The translations under genes were made by a program, and so were the position numbers. Positions 16,443-25,269 of a stretch of DNA of 64,000 nt are shown in pieces. The notes beneath the pieces are model-generated. The model was given only the letters and a program-made list of their open reading frames with translations, ran no database searches and was not told the origin of the DNA. This DNA comes from an uncultured Eubacteriales bacterium (lineage in GTDB: Bacteria > Bacillota > Clostridia > Oscillospirales > Acutalibacteraceae). Location of the stretch: positions 1-64,000 of the forward strand of contig CAKUMQ010000003.1 of NCBI GenBank assembly GCA_934667845.1. Reading direction: 5' to 3'. Positions within the stretch are counted from its first letter, which is position 1. Every line of letters begins with the position of its first letter.

Positions 16443-16748
16443 ATGCCTATGGTATGGACAAAGCTGGCTGCTGCGGCAGGAGAGAATGTTTCCACTGCGT
16501 TCGTTGTGCTCTTGGGAATGGGAACGGTGTTTGTGGGACTGATCTGCATTATTCTGCTGTGCATGCTGGTGGGTGCCTTCTTCAAAGGCGCGAAAAAGCC
16601 TGCGGAAGCTCCGGCTGCCGCTCCGGCTCCCGTGTCGGAGGAGATCCCGCGCAAACAGGAAATGCTGGCGGCTGTTTCGGCAGCGCTGGCGGAGGAACTC
16701 GGCACCGATGTTTCGGCGATCCGCATCCTCTCGTTTAAACGTCTGTGA
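16443..16748 (+). CDS. oadG: Sodium-translocating decarboxylase gamma subunit (OadG family)
   Basis: 101 residues with one membrane helix (about 18-47), an Ala/Pro-rich cytoplasmic linker and a conserved C-terminal tail (EEIPRKQEMLAAV.AALAEELG). This is the layout of OadG/MmdD, which assembles the alpha and beta subunits in the membrane. AAAGGAGG is 8-9 bases before the ATG; a second Met two codons on is an alternative. It starts a four-gene operon. Confidence 0.88.
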   Translation: MPMVWTKLAAAAGENVSTAFVVLLGMGTVFVGLICIILLCMLVGAFFKGAKKPAEAPAAAPAPVSEEIPRKQEMLAAVSAALAEELGTDVSAIRILSFKRL

Positions 16749-16775
16749 ATTTATCGGAAGAAAGGATGAGTCCCT

Positions 16776-17135
16776 GTGAAAAAATACAAAGTCAACGTCA
16801 ACGGCACCGCTTATGAAATTACGCTTGAGGTCGTGGATGAGAAGGAAGTCGCTTCAGCTCCCGCCGCGCCCGCTCCGGCTGCGGCTCCCGCTCCGGCGGC
16901 TCCGGCTGCGGCGCCTGCCGGCGCCGAGACGGTGAAGAGCCCGATGCCCGGCACCATCCTCGCGGTGAACGTGACCGCGGGTCAGAGCGTCAAGAAGGGC
17001 GATGTGCTGGTCGTTCTCGAGGCGATGAAGATGGAGAACGAGATCCAGGCGGCGCGCGACGGCGTGATCGCTTCGGTGGCTGTGACAAAGGGTGCCACGG
17101 TCGAGACCGGCGCTGTGCTGGTCGTGCTGCAATAA
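16776..17135 (+). CDS. Biotin carrier subunit of the decarboxylase
   Basis: 119 residues: a short N-terminal strand region (KYKVNVNGTAYEI), an Ala/Pro linker (28-50) and a biotinyl domain with the biotinylated Lys85 in EAMKMEN. The linker swings biotin carrying CO2 from the carboxyltransferase to the membrane beta subunit. In OadA of Klebsiella this domain is fused to the alpha subunit; here it is a separate gene, as in glutaconyl-CoA and methylmalonyl-CoA decarboxylases (GcdC/MmdC). Confidence 0.93.
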   Translation: MKKYKVNVNGTAYEITLEVVDEKEVASAPAAPAPAAAPAPAAPAAAPAGAETVKSPMPGTILAVNVTAGQSVKKGDVLVVLEAMKMENEIQAARDGVIASVAVTKGATVETGAVLVVLQ

Positions 17136-17156
17136 GCGGCGCGCGGAGGACGGACA

Positions 17157-18356
17157 ATGGAAGCCATTCTGAATTTCCTGGAGCAGACGGGCTTTTACCA
17201 GATGTTTTCCCGGTTTACGGAGACATGGGGTAACCTGCTCATGATCGGCATTTCGCTGGTGCTCCTGTATCTGGCGATCGCCAAGAAGTTTGAGCCGCTG
17301 CTGCTTGTCGGCATTGCCTTCGGCATGCTGCTGACGAACCTGACGGCGTTTATTCCGGGCGCAGAGATGTACCACACCGAGCTGTGGCAGCAGTTTATGC
17401 TCGGCAAGGTGGGCTATGGGGAGATCCTGCACAGCGGCGGTCTTCTGGACATCCTGTATATCGGTGTCAAGACCTGCCTGTATCCCTGCCTGATCTTCAT
17501 CGGCATCGGCGCGATGACCGATTTCGGCCCGCTGATCGCGAACCCCAAGAGCCTGCTGCTCGGCGCGGCGGCGCAGATCGGCATTTTCGTGACCTATGTC
17601 GTGTGCTGTGAGGCGCTCGGCTTCAACCCGCTTGAGGCGGCGTCCATCGGCATCATCGGCGGTGCGGACGGCCCGACCGCCATCTATACCACGAGCCGCC
17701 TTGCCCCGCATCTGCTCGGACCGATCGCCGTGGCGGCATACAGCTACATGGCGCTGGTTCCCGTGATCCAGCCGCCGATCATGCGGCTGCTGACCACCGA
17801 GAAAGAGCGGAAGATTGTGATGACGCCGCTGCGCACCCCGAGCCGCACCGAAAAGATCCTTTTCCCGATCATCGTGACGATCTTTGTGGCATTTCTGGTG
17901 CCGTCGGCGACGCCGCTGGTCGGTTGCCTGATGCTCGGCAACCTGTGGAAAGAGTCCGGCGTGGCGGAGCGCCTGCGTCTGACGGCGCAGAACGAGCTGA
18001 TGAATATCGTGACGATCTTCCTCGGCATTTCTGTCGGCGCGACGGCGACGGCGGAGGCTTTTCTGAATCTGCAGACGCTGAAGATCCTGGTCGTCGGCGT
18101 GGTGGCGTTCGGTCTCGGCACGGCGGGCGGCGTACTGCTTGCCAAGCTGATGAATCTGTTTACCAAGGAGAAGATCAACCCGCTGATCGGCTCCGCCGGT
18201 GTGTCCGCCGTGCCGATGGCGGCGCGCGTGTCCCAGGCAGAAGGGCAGAAGGCCGATCCCGGCAACTTCCTGTTGATGCATGCCATGGGCCCGAATGTGG
18301 CGGGCGTGATCGGTTCCGCCATTGCGGCGGGTGTGCTGATCGCCCTGTTCGGCTAA
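17157..18356 (+). CDS. oadB: Sodium-translocating decarboxylase beta subunit
   Basis: 399 residues, almost entirely membrane helices, of the OadB/MmdB/GcdB family. It decarboxylates carboxybiotin and moves sodium ions outward. The conserved IGIIGGADGPTAIYT segment, which holds the sodium/proton-coupling aspartate, and GSAGVSAVPMAARVSQ near the C-terminus are clearly seen. It follows the biotin carrier by 21 bases and precedes the alpha subunit by 13. The beta subunit cannot by itself distinguish oxaloacetate, methylmalonyl-CoA or glutaconyl-CoA systems; the alpha subunit points to oxaloacetate. Confidence 0.95.
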   Translation: MEAILNFLEQTGFYQMFSRFTETWGNLLMIGISLVLLYLAIAKKFEPLLLVGIAFGMLLTNLTAFIPGAEMYHTELWQQFMLGKVGYGEILHSGGLLDILYIGVKTCLYPCLIFIGIGAMTDFGPLIANPKSLLLGAAAQIGIFVTYVVCCEALGFNPLEAASIGIIGGADGPTAIYTTSRLAPHLLGPIAVAAYSYMALVPVIQPPIMRLLTTEKERKIVMTPLRTPSRTEKILFPIIVTIFVAFLVPSATPLVGCLMLGNLWKESGVAERLRLTAQNELMNIVTIFLGISVGATATAEAFLNLQTLKILVVGVVAFGLGTAGGVLLAKLMNLFTKEKINPLIGSAGVSAVPMAARVSQAEGQKADPGNFLLMHAMGPNVAGVIGSAIAAGVLIALFG

Positions 18357-18369
18357 GGAGGAATGACAC

Positions 18370-19803
18370 ATGGAGAAAAAGCCTCTGTATATTACCGATA
18401 CTATCCTGCGGGACGCCCACCAGTCTCAGGCGGCGACCCGTATGCGCATCGAGGATATGCTGCCCGCCTGCGAACGGCTGGACAACATGGGCTACTGGTC
18501 GCTCGAATGCTGGGGCGGCGCCACGTTTGACGTGTGCATGCGCTTTTTGAACGAGGATCCGTGGGTGCGCCTGCGCCGTCTGCGTGAGGCGATGCCGAAA
18601 ACGCGGCTGCAGATGCTGCTGCGCGGTCAGAACATCCTCGGCTATAAGCATTATGCCGACGACGTGGTGGACGAATTCGTGCAGAAATCCATCGAAAACG
18701 GCATCAACGTCATCCGCGTGTTTGATGCGCTCAACGACCCGCGCAACATGGCGCAGGCGATGAAGAGCATCCGCAAATACGGCGGTATCTGCGAGGCGGC
18801 GATCAGCTACACGGTCAGCCCGGTGCACAGCGAGGATTATTTCGTCGAGCTCGCCAAAAAGCTCGAGGACATGGGCGCCGACACGATCGCGATCAAGGAC
18901 ATGGCGAATCTGCTGCTGCCCTATGACGCATACAGCCTCGTGAAAAAGCTCAAGCAGCATTTAAAGCCCGAGACGCTCGTCCACCTGCACACCCACAATA
19001 CGACCGGCACCGGCGATATGGTGAACCTGATGGCGGCGCAGGCGGGCGTGGATATCGTGGACTGCGCGCTGTCGCCGATGGCGAACGGCACGTCCCAGCC
19101 CTCCACCGAGGCACTGGTGGCGACGCTGCGCGGTACCGAGCGGGACACCGGCATGGATCTCAACAAGCTGGCGGACGTTGCGGCGCATTTCCGCAAGGTC
19201 GCCGACCGCCTGAAGGCTGAGGGCATCCTCGACCCGAAGGTGCTCAACGTGGACACCAAGACGCTGATCTATCAGGTGCCCGGCGGTATGCTCTCCAACC
19301 TCCTGTCGCAGCTGAAGCAGGCGGGCGCGGAGGACAAATATTATGAGGCGCTGGCGGAGGTGCCGCGTGTCCGCAAGGATTTCGGCTATCCGCCCCTCGT
19401 GACCCCGACCAGCCAGATCGTCGGCACCCAGGCGGTGCTCAACGTGCTGTCCGGCGAGCGCTACAAGATGATTCCGAAGGAGTCCAAAGCGCTGCTGCGC
19501 GGCGAATACGGTCAGGTGCCCGGCGAGGTCAACGAAGAGGTGCGCCGCAAGGCGATCGGCGACGACGAGGTTATCACCTGCCGTCCTGCCGACCGGATCC
19601 CGCCCGAGCTGCCGAAGTACCGCGAGGAGTGCAAGGATATCGCCCACTGCGAGGAGGACGTGCTTAGCTACGCCCTGTTCCCGCAGGTGGCGTCGAAATT
19701 CTTTGCCGCCCGCGACAAAAAGCCGGAGGCGGCTCCCGCAGCGGCTGCGCCGAAGCTGGATGCCGACGGCGCGCGTGTCCTCTATGTGGACGACCGCAGC
19801 TGA
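18370..19803 (+). CDS. oadA: Oxaloacetate decarboxylase alpha subunit (carboxyltransferase)
   Basis: 477 residues. A DRE-TIM carboxyltransferase barrel occupies about 1-290: TDTILRDAHQS (10-19) with metal-binding Asp15, IAIKDMANLL with the lysine that is carbamylated, and the HLHTHNTTGTG metal histidines near 203-208. The PYC/OADA conserved helical domain follows (YEALAEVPRVRKDFGYPPLVTPTSQIVG). It transfers CO2 from oxaloacetate to biotin. No biotinyl domain is present, but the C-terminus keeps a short Ala/Pro linker (PEAAPAAAAPKL) before the end, as if a fused carrier had been lost or moved to 16776. The pyruvate carboxylase B subunit is the alternative, but membrane gamma and beta subunits next door favour the sodium pump. 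Confidence 0.93.
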   Translation: MEKKPLYITDTILRDAHQSQAATRMRIEDMLPACERLDNMGYWSLECWGGATFDVCMRFLNEDPWVRLRRLREAMPKTRLQMLLRGQNILGYKHYADDVVDEFVQKSIENGINVIRVFDALNDPRNMAQAMKSIRKYGGICEAAISYTVSPVHSEDYFVELAKKLEDMGADTIAIKDMANLLLPYDAYSLVKKLKQHLKPETLVHLHTHNTTGTGDMVNLMAAQAGVDIVDCALSPMANGTSQPSTEALVATLRGTERDTGMDLNKLADVAAHFRKVADRLKAEGILDPKVLNVDTKTLIYQVPGGMLSNLLSQLKQAGAEDKYYEALAEVPRVRKDFGYPPLVTPTSQIVGTQAVLNVLSGERYKMIPKESKALLRGEYGQVPGEVNEEVRRKAIGDDEVITCRPADRIPPELPKYREECKDIAHCEEDVLSYALFPQVASKFFAARDKKPEAAPAAAAPKLDADGARVLYVDDRS

Positions 19804-19825
19804 TCAGATATATCGGTCACTTTAC

Positions 19826-19859
19826 GCCCCTGCGCGAACACTTCGCGCAGGGGCTTTTT
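19826..19859 (+). terminator. Rho-independent terminator of the decarboxylase operon
   Basis: GCCCCTGCGCGAA (19826-19838), a three-base loop, a perfect complement (19842-19854) and TTTTT. Confidence 0.92.
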
Positions 19860-19902
19860 CTGTCACCGATCCGGGCGGCTGTACGGGTGGCGGGATAATG
19901 AC

Positions 19903-19931
19903 TTGACGAAACGGGAAAAATGGTGTACAAT
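19903..19931 (+). promoter_or_regulatory. Promoter of glmS
   Basis: TTGACG (19903-19908), 17-base spacer, TACAAT (19926-19931). The leader is only about 64 bases and contains one small hairpin (AAAGCG 19959-19964 with CGCTTT 19976-19981). That is too short for the glmS ribozyme, whose core sequence is not seen. Confidence 0.75.
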
Positions 19932-20001
19932 AGATGGCACGATCTGACCGAATTTATAAAAGCGTCAAGAAATGGCGCTTTCTGTCGAAGGGAGACTGCC
20001 T

Positions 20002-21831
20002 ATGTGCGGAATTGTAGGATATGTGGGAGCGCGTCCGGCGGCGCCGCTGCTGCTGGAGGGACTGGCAAAGCTCGAATATCGCGGCTATGATTCTGCCGGC
20101 ATTGCGCTGGCGGGAGATCACTGCGTGGATGTGTATAAATATAAGGGACGTCTGAGCGTTCTGGCTGAGCGGTTAAACGGCGGGGAGGGGCTGACGGCGA
20201 CGACTGGCATCGGTCACACCCGCTGGGCGACTCACGGGCGGCCGAGCGATCGCAACGCCCACCCGCAGCTGAGTGCTCACGGTGCCTTTGCCGTCGTACA
20301 CAACGGCATTATCGAAAATTACGCCGTATTGAAGGCGGAGCTGCTTGCGCAGGGGGTGCCGTTTGTGTCGGAGACGGATACCGAGGTCATCGCCCAACTT
20401 CTGGAGCAGTATTACACCGGCGATTTTGCCGAGGCGGTCAAAAAGACCGTGGCACGGCTCGAGGGCTCCTATGCGCTCGGCATTCTCTGCCGCGAGGAGC
20501 CGGGTGTGCTGTACGCGGTGCGCAATGCCAGCCCGCTGATCGTCGGACTTTGCGAGGACGGCAATTTTATCGCGTCGGACATTCCGGCGGTGCTGGCGCA
20601 TACGCGGCGGGTGATCCAGCTGTCCGATCATGAGGTCGTGCGCCTGACAAAGGATGAGGTCACGATCACGGACGGCGACGGAAACCCGGTGGAAAAAGAG
20701 GTGCTGACCGTCAACTGGGACGTGGCGGCGGCGGAAAAGGGCGGTTATGCCCATTTCATGCTCAAGGAGATCATGGAGCAGCCGACGGCGCTTTCGGCGA
20801 CGTTGTCGCCGCGGCTGGACGAGGCGGGCAACATTGTACTCGACGGCATCACGCTGACGGCGGAGCAGATCCGGCAGATCGACCGCATCCATATTGTGGC
20901 GTGCGGCTCGGCGTATCACACCGGCGTTGTCGGCAAATATGTGATCGAGCGGCTCTGCCGGATCCCGGTGGAGGCAATCGTGGCATCGGAATACCGCTAC
21001 AGTCAGCCGATCGTCGATGAACACACGATGGTCATCATCGTCAGCCAGTCGGGCGAGACCGCCGACACGCTGGCGGCGTTGCGCGAGGCCAAGCGCCGCG
21101 GCGCGCGGGTGCTGTCCATTGTCAACGTCGTGGGCAGCAGTATTGCCGCAGAAAGCGACGACGTGCTGTATACCTGGGCGGGGCCGGAGATCTCGGTCGC
21201 CACGACAAAGGCGTATTCGACCCAGCTGATCCTTCTGTATATGCTGGCGTTTTACATGGCGCACAAGCTCGGGGTGCTGGACGATGCGGCGCTGCATGAC
21301 TACACGCGGAAGCTGCGCGAGCTGCCGAAGCTCGTGGAAGAGGTATTAAAGCAAGCCCCCGCCATCGCCGCGCTGGCGCAGCGGTACGCCTATCTCGAGC
21401 ATGCCTATTTCATCGGGCGCAATCTGGATTACGCCGTCTGCCTTGAGGCGTCGCTCAAGCTGAAGGAGATCAGCTATATCCATTCCGAGGCGTATGCGGC
21501 GGGCGAGCTGAAGCACGGCACGATCTCGCTGATCGAGGAGGGCACGTTTGTGATCGCGCTCGCCTGCTGCCGCGACCTCATCGACAAGACGATGTCCAAT
21601 GTCAAGGAGGTCAAGGCACGCGGCGCGGAGGTGCTGATGCTGACGACCGATGAGGTGACCCATGTGCTGCCCGAGATCGACCATGTGCTGACGGTTCCGC
21701 GCGTGGATGATCTGCTCATGCCGACGCTCGAGGTCGTGCCGATGCAGCTGCTGGGTTACTATATCGCCCTCGCCCGCAAATGCGATATCGACAAGCCCCG
21801 TAACCTGGCAAAAAGCGTCACAGTGGAATAA
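20002..21831 (+). CDS. glmS: Glutamine-fructose-6-phosphate aminotransferase (isomerising)
   Basis: 609 residues. It makes glucosamine-6-phosphate for peptidoglycan. The start at 20002 is fixed by MCGIVGYVG, because the mature enzyme needs Cys as residue 1 after Met removal; a longer frame from 19972 is not used. The N-terminal glutaminase shows GIGHTRWATHG and NGIIENY. Two SIS domains follow (ACGSAYHTG and SQSGETADT in the first; ISYIHSEAYAAGELKHG in the second), and the C-terminus is the canonical KSVTVE. It is monocistronic between two strong terminators. Confidence 0.97.
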   Translation: MCGIVGYVGARPAAPLLLEGLAKLEYRGYDSAGIALAGDHCVDVYKYKGRLSVLAERLNGGEGLTATTGIGHTRWATHGRPSDRNAHPQLSAHGAFAVVHNGIIENYAVLKAELLAQGVPFVSETDTEVIAQLLEQYYTGDFAEAVKKTVARLEGSYALGILCREEPGVLYAVRNASPLIVGLCEDGNFIASDIPAVLAHTRRVIQLSDHEVVRLTKDEVTITDGDGNPVEKEVLTVNWDVAAAEKGGYAHFMLKEIMEQPTALSATLSPRLDEAGNIVLDGITLTAEQIRQIDRIHIVACGSAYHTGVVGKYVIERLCRIPVEAIVASEYRYSQPIVDEHTMVIIVSQSGETADTLAALREAKRRGARVLSIVNVVGSSIAAESDDVLYTWAGPEISVATTKAYSTQLILLYMLAFYMAHKLGVLDDAALHDYTRKLRELPKLVEEVLKQAPAIAALAQRYAYLEHAYFIGRNLDYAVCLEASLKLKEISYIHSEAYAAGELKHGTISLIEEGTFVIALACCRDLIDKTMSNVKEVKARGAEVLMLTTDEVTHVLPEIDHVLTVPRVDDLLMPTLEVVPMQLLGYYIALARKCDIDKPRNLAKSVTVE

Positions 21832-21850
21832 AAATTGTCGAAGATCAGTA

Positions 21851-21891
21851 GATCCCCTGTCAAACCGGTTTTTCCGGTTTGACAGGGGATC
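21851..21891. terminator. Bidirectional terminator between glmS and mutS2
   Basis: An 18-bp perfect stem (21851-21868 with 21874-21891) around a five-T loop, followed by CTTCCTTTTT on the plus side. It serves both convergent genes. Confidence 0.9.
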
Positions 21892-21909
21892 CTTCCTTTT
21901 TCTATGCGG

Positions 21910-24294
21910 TTATTTCAGCTCCACCACCGTGACGCCGGTCTCGCCCTCGCCGTAAACGCCGAGGCGGAACCGCTTGACGGAGGGATGACCCTTGAGGTGA
22001 GCGTGGATGGCGGCGCGCAGAGCGCCGGTGCCCTTGCCGTGGATCAGCGTCACCGTGCCGAGTCCCGCCATAACCGCGCCGTCAATAAAGGCGTCCGTCT
22101 CATAGAGCGCCTCCTCGACGCTCTTGCCGCGCAGATCCAGCTCGCTTTTGGCGCTGCGGGAAGCGCGGGATTCCAGCGTCATACGCACGGCGGGCGGCTT
22201 CTGCCCCTTTTGCACGGTGCGCCCGCTGCGGTCGAGAAGCCGCAGATTCGAGACGGGGACGCGGGTGCGGATGATACCCGCCTGCACCTCGGTCATGCCG
22301 TTTTTGTCGGGCGGCGTGACGACCACGCCCTTTTTGTCGATGTCCACAATGCGGACGTCGTCGCCCGCTTTCAGCGGACGGGGCAGGGCGTAGCCCTCGG
22401 TCGGGCGCGCGGTGACGGGATCGACCGCCTCCTCCAGTGAGCGCATTTTTGCGCGCAGCTGACGCTGGGCGTCCTGCGTGCGGGCGGCGAAATCGGCGGA
22501 GTCCTTTTCCCGCCGCAGGGCGTTCAGGTCTGCGATCAGCTGCTCGGCTTCATTGCGCGCCTTTTCCACGAGCGCGCGTGCCTCGGCGCGGGCATTTTCC
22601 AACACCTGCTCCTGCTTTTTGCGGGCGTCGGCAAGCTGTGCCTCCGCCTCTTTGCGGTGGGTGTCCGCCATCTCGCCCGCAAAGCGCGCCTCTTTCAGCT
22701 CGCGCTCCAGCGCCTGCCGCCGCTCGTCTAAGCGGACGACTGTTTCCTCAAGCCGCCGGTCGTCGCCCGAGACCAGCTCCTTTGCGCGGTCGACCAGCGT
22801 CTCGTCCATGCCGAGCCTGCGGGAAATGGCAAACGCGTTGGAGCGGCCGGGCGTACCGATCAGCAGTCGGTAGGTCGGCCGCAGCGTGGCGACGTCAAAT
22901 TCGCAGCTGCCGTTTTCCACGCCGGGCGTGTTCAGCGCGAACGCCTTCAGCTCCGCATAGTGCGTCGTGGCGGCGATGCGGGCGCCCTGCTGCCGCAGGC
23001 GTTCGAGTATGGCGATGGCGAGCGCCGCGCCCTCGACGGGGTCGGTGCCCGCACCCAGCTCGTCGGTGAGCACCAGTGTGCGGTCGTCCGCCTCTTTGAG
23101 GATGCGGATGAGGTTGGTCATATGAGCGGAAAAGGTGGAGAGCGACTGCTCGATGGACTGTTCGTCGCCGATGTCCGCCAGCACGCGGTCGAACACCGAC
23201 AGACTGCTGCCGTCCCGCACCGGCGGGAGCAGGCCGCACATCACCATGAGGGTCAAAAGCCCGAGCGTTTTAAGTGTGACGGTCTTGCCGCCGGTGTTGG
23301 GGCCGGTGATAACGAGCGTGTCAAACGCGCCGCCCAGCTCCACGTTGATCGGCACCGCCTTTTGCGGGTCGAGCAGCGGATGCCGCGCCCCGTGCAGCAG
23401 AATGTGTCCGTCGTCGGTCAGCGCGGGGCGCATCGCCTTCATGCGGTAGGCAAGCCGCGCTTTGGCGAAGATCAGGTCCAGCTCGGTCACAGCGGTGTAG
23501 TCGGCAATAATGCCGTCGGCAAAGCTGCCGACCTCGGCGGAGAGCGCTGCGAGAATGCGCTCGATCTCCGCCTCCTCTTTGGATTCCAGCACCCGCAGCT
23601 CATTGTTGGCCTCGACCGAGCTCATCGGCTCGATAAATACCGTTGCACCCGACGCGGAGGTGTCGTGGACAAGCCCCGGCACCTCGCTGCGGTGCTCGAC
23701 GCGCACCGGGACGACGAAACGGCCGTCGCGGATGGTGACGATCGGATCCTGCAGCAGCTTTTGATAGGCGGGGGAGCGCACCATGTGGTCGAGCTGCTCC
23801 CGGATGCGGGCGGAGGCGGCGCGTTTTTTGCGGCGCAGGTCGGCAAGCAGCGGCGACGCGCCGTCGGCAATCTCTTCCTCGGACACGACGGTGGTGTTGA
23901 TGCGGTCCTCCAGATATTTGTTCGGCGACAGCGTGTGGAAACGGTCATCAAGTACCGTCTGCGCGCCGGCGCAGTGGGCGTACCACTCGGCAAGCGAACG
24001 GATGACCCGCAGCGTCTCGCCGATGTCCAGCAGCTCGCGCAGCGACAGCACGGCACCCGCCGCGGCACGGCGCAGCGCATTTGCGGTGTTTTTGAGCGCG
24101 CCGAAGGACGGGCTGCCGAAGCCCGCCATCAGACGGCAGGCGGCGTCGGTCTCGTCGAGCAGGCGCTCGGCTTCCTTGCGGTAGGGAACAGGGACAAGCT
24201 CACGGGCCAGCTGTGCGGCATCCGCACAGCTGGTCTCTTTCGCGAGCAGCTCGAGCACCTTGTCCAGCTCCAGTGCGATCATATCGCGATCCAT
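21910..24294 (-). CDS. mutS2: Endonuclease MutS2
   Basis: 794 residues, normal for MutS2, which acts on recombination intermediates or, in Bacillus, on collided ribosomes (RqcU). It lacks the mismatch-reading domain of MutS. The lever and clamp helices are followed by the ABC-type ATPase with Walker A GPNTGGKTVTLK near 331, the signature STFSAHM and Walker B LVLTDELGAGTDP. A coiled coil follows (about 500-620), then a C-terminal Smr nuclease domain from about 720 (LDLRGKSVEEAL, LIHGKGTGALR). The start MDRDMIALEL at 24294 follows GGAG; upstream in-frame extension runs into recO and is not real. Confidence 0.95.
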   Translation of the reverse strand: MDRDMIALELDKVLELLAKETSCADAAQLARELVPVPYRKEAERLLDETDAACRLMAGFGSPSFGALKNTANALRRAAAGAVLSLRELLDIGETLRVIRSLAEWYAHCAGAQTVLDDRFHTLSPNKYLEDRINTTVVSEEEIADGASPLLADLRRKKRAASARIREQLDHMVRSPAYQKLLQDPIVTIRDGRFVVPVRVEHRSEVPGLVHDTSASGATVFIEPMSSVEANNELRVLESKEEAEIERILAALSAEVGSFADGIIADYTAVTELDLIFAKARLAYRMKAMRPALTDDGHILLHGARHPLLDPQKAVPINVELGGAFDTLVITGPNTGGKTVTLKTLGLLTLMVMCGLLPPVRDGSSLSVFDRVLADIGDEQSIEQSLSTFSAHMTNLIRILKEADDRTLVLTDELGAGTDPVEGAALAIAILERLRQQGARIAATTHYAELKAFALNTPGVENGSCEFDVATLRPTYRLLIGTPGRSNAFAISRRLGMDETLVDRAKELVSGDDRRLEETVVRLDERRQALERELKEARFAGEMADTHRKEAEAQLADARKKQEQVLENARAEARALVEKARNEAEQLIADLNALRREKDSADFAARTQDAQRQLRAKMRSLEEAVDPVTARPTEGYALPRPLKAGDDVRIVDIDKKGVVVTPPDKNGMTEVQAGIIRTRVPVSNLRLLDRSGRTVQKGQKPPAVRMTLESRASRSAKSELDLRGKSVEEALYETDAFIDGAVMAGLGTVTLIHGKGTGALRAAIHAHLKGHPSVKRFRLGVYGEGETGVTVVELK

Positions 24295-24326
24295 AGTGTT
24301 CTCCTTTGATATAAGCGGGCAGGGCG

Positions 24327-25082
24327 TCACAGTCCGAAGCCCTGCAGTGAGTGGTAAAAATCCAATGTACGAAAGCCGCGGCCGAGCTGATGGAGCAAAA
24401 ATCGCTCGCTGACCTCGGCGAGCGCCGCGAGCGTCGGCTCGGGCAGCCGGAAGCGAAATGCGCGCTCGACCGGCGACGTGTGAATGTGCCGCAGCGCCGC
24501 AAGCATCCCGGCAGAGAGCGGCAGACCGTCCGTTTTGGCGGCGCAGTCGGCGCAGAGCAAGTTGCCCTCCGCGGGTGACAGGCGAAAAGATTCCGCCTCC
24601 GTCCGCCCGCAGCGGGCGCAGCCGGACAGGTCGGGCGCATAGCCGCCGAGCAAAAGCATCCGCTGCTCGACCACGCATTTGACCAGCAGCGGCGGATAAA
24701 TATCGCCGTTTAGGTGGTGCAGCCCCAAGAGCATCAGGCGCAGCATGGCGTCCGCCGGCTCCTCGCGCGGCGCCAAAATGCCGCACAGCTCGCAAAAATA
24801 CTGCGCGATCGACAGCCGCTCCATATCGCGGTTCAAGTCAAAGAAATTGTGCAACGGCTCGACCTCGCCGATTATGTAGCTGCCGCTTCGCCCCTGGTGA
24901 AGCGTGAAACGGCCGTAGGACAGCAGCCGGGTGACGCCGGAATTGCGGCTTTTGCTCTTTTGCGCCCCGCGGGCGGAGGCGCGCAAAAGCCCGGCATCGC
25001 GGGTCAGCAGCTGCACAAAACGGTCAGCCTCCCCGACGTTGTTGTTCTCCCGGACGATCAGTCCGTCGGTCTTCAGTTCCAC
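24327..25082 (-). CDS. recO: DNA repair protein RecO
   Basis: 251 residues. RecO anneals single strands and loads RecA with RecR. The N-terminal OB-fold (TDGLIVRENNNVGEADRF, then LLRASARGAQKSKS) is followed by a helical domain with a zinc finger of C155, C158, C177 and C180. It starts with GTG after AAGGAGG. The upstream small gene overlaps its start by 59 bases and carries that ribosome binding site, so the two are coupled. Confidence 0.95.
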   Translation of the reverse strand: MELKTDGLIVRENNNVGEADRFVQLLTRDAGLLRASARGAQKSKSRNSGVTRLLSYGRFTLHQGRSGSYIIGEVEPLHNFFDLNRDMERLSIAQYFCELCGILAPREEPADAMLRLMLLGLHHLNGDIYPPLLVKCVVEQRMLLLGGYAPDLSGCARCGRTEAESFRLSPAEGNLLCADCAAKTDGLPLSAGMLAALRHIHTSPVERAFRFRLPEPTLAALAEVSERFLLHQLGRGFRTLDFYHSLQGFGL

Positions 25083-25179
25083 GGGGTTCCTCCTTCGGCG
25101 GGATCACGCCGCAATAGGTCAGATAATCCTCCACCCGTCCGGTCGCGGCAAAGCGCTCCCAAAGCCGGTCCTTTTCCAT
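25024..25179 (-). CDS. YqzL-like small protein
   Basis: A 51-residue frame starting at 25179 after AAAGGGGG. Its N-terminal half, with LWERFAATGRVEDYLTY, matches the W..F..TG....YL pattern of YqzL, the small protein encoded immediately before recO in Bacillus (era-yqzL-recO). Here the order is the same. The C-terminal half, beyond about residue 33, overlaps recO in another frame and may be non-conserved. The function of YqzL is unknown. Confidence 0.65.
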   Translation of the reverse strand: MEKDRLWERFAATGRVEDYLTYCGVIPPKEEPRGTEDRRTDRPGEQQRRGG

Positions 25180-25269
25180 AGCTGTCCGCCCCCTTTACGC
25201 CTATAGCGTGCGCGCAGGGGTCGGCGGCATACATGGAAAGCGGCGGCGGGAGGAATTGGCAGCGTGCGG

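Noticed and set aside
19932..20001. glmS ribozyme
   Set aside because: The leader is too short and lacks the conserved core; only a six-base-pair hairpin is present.
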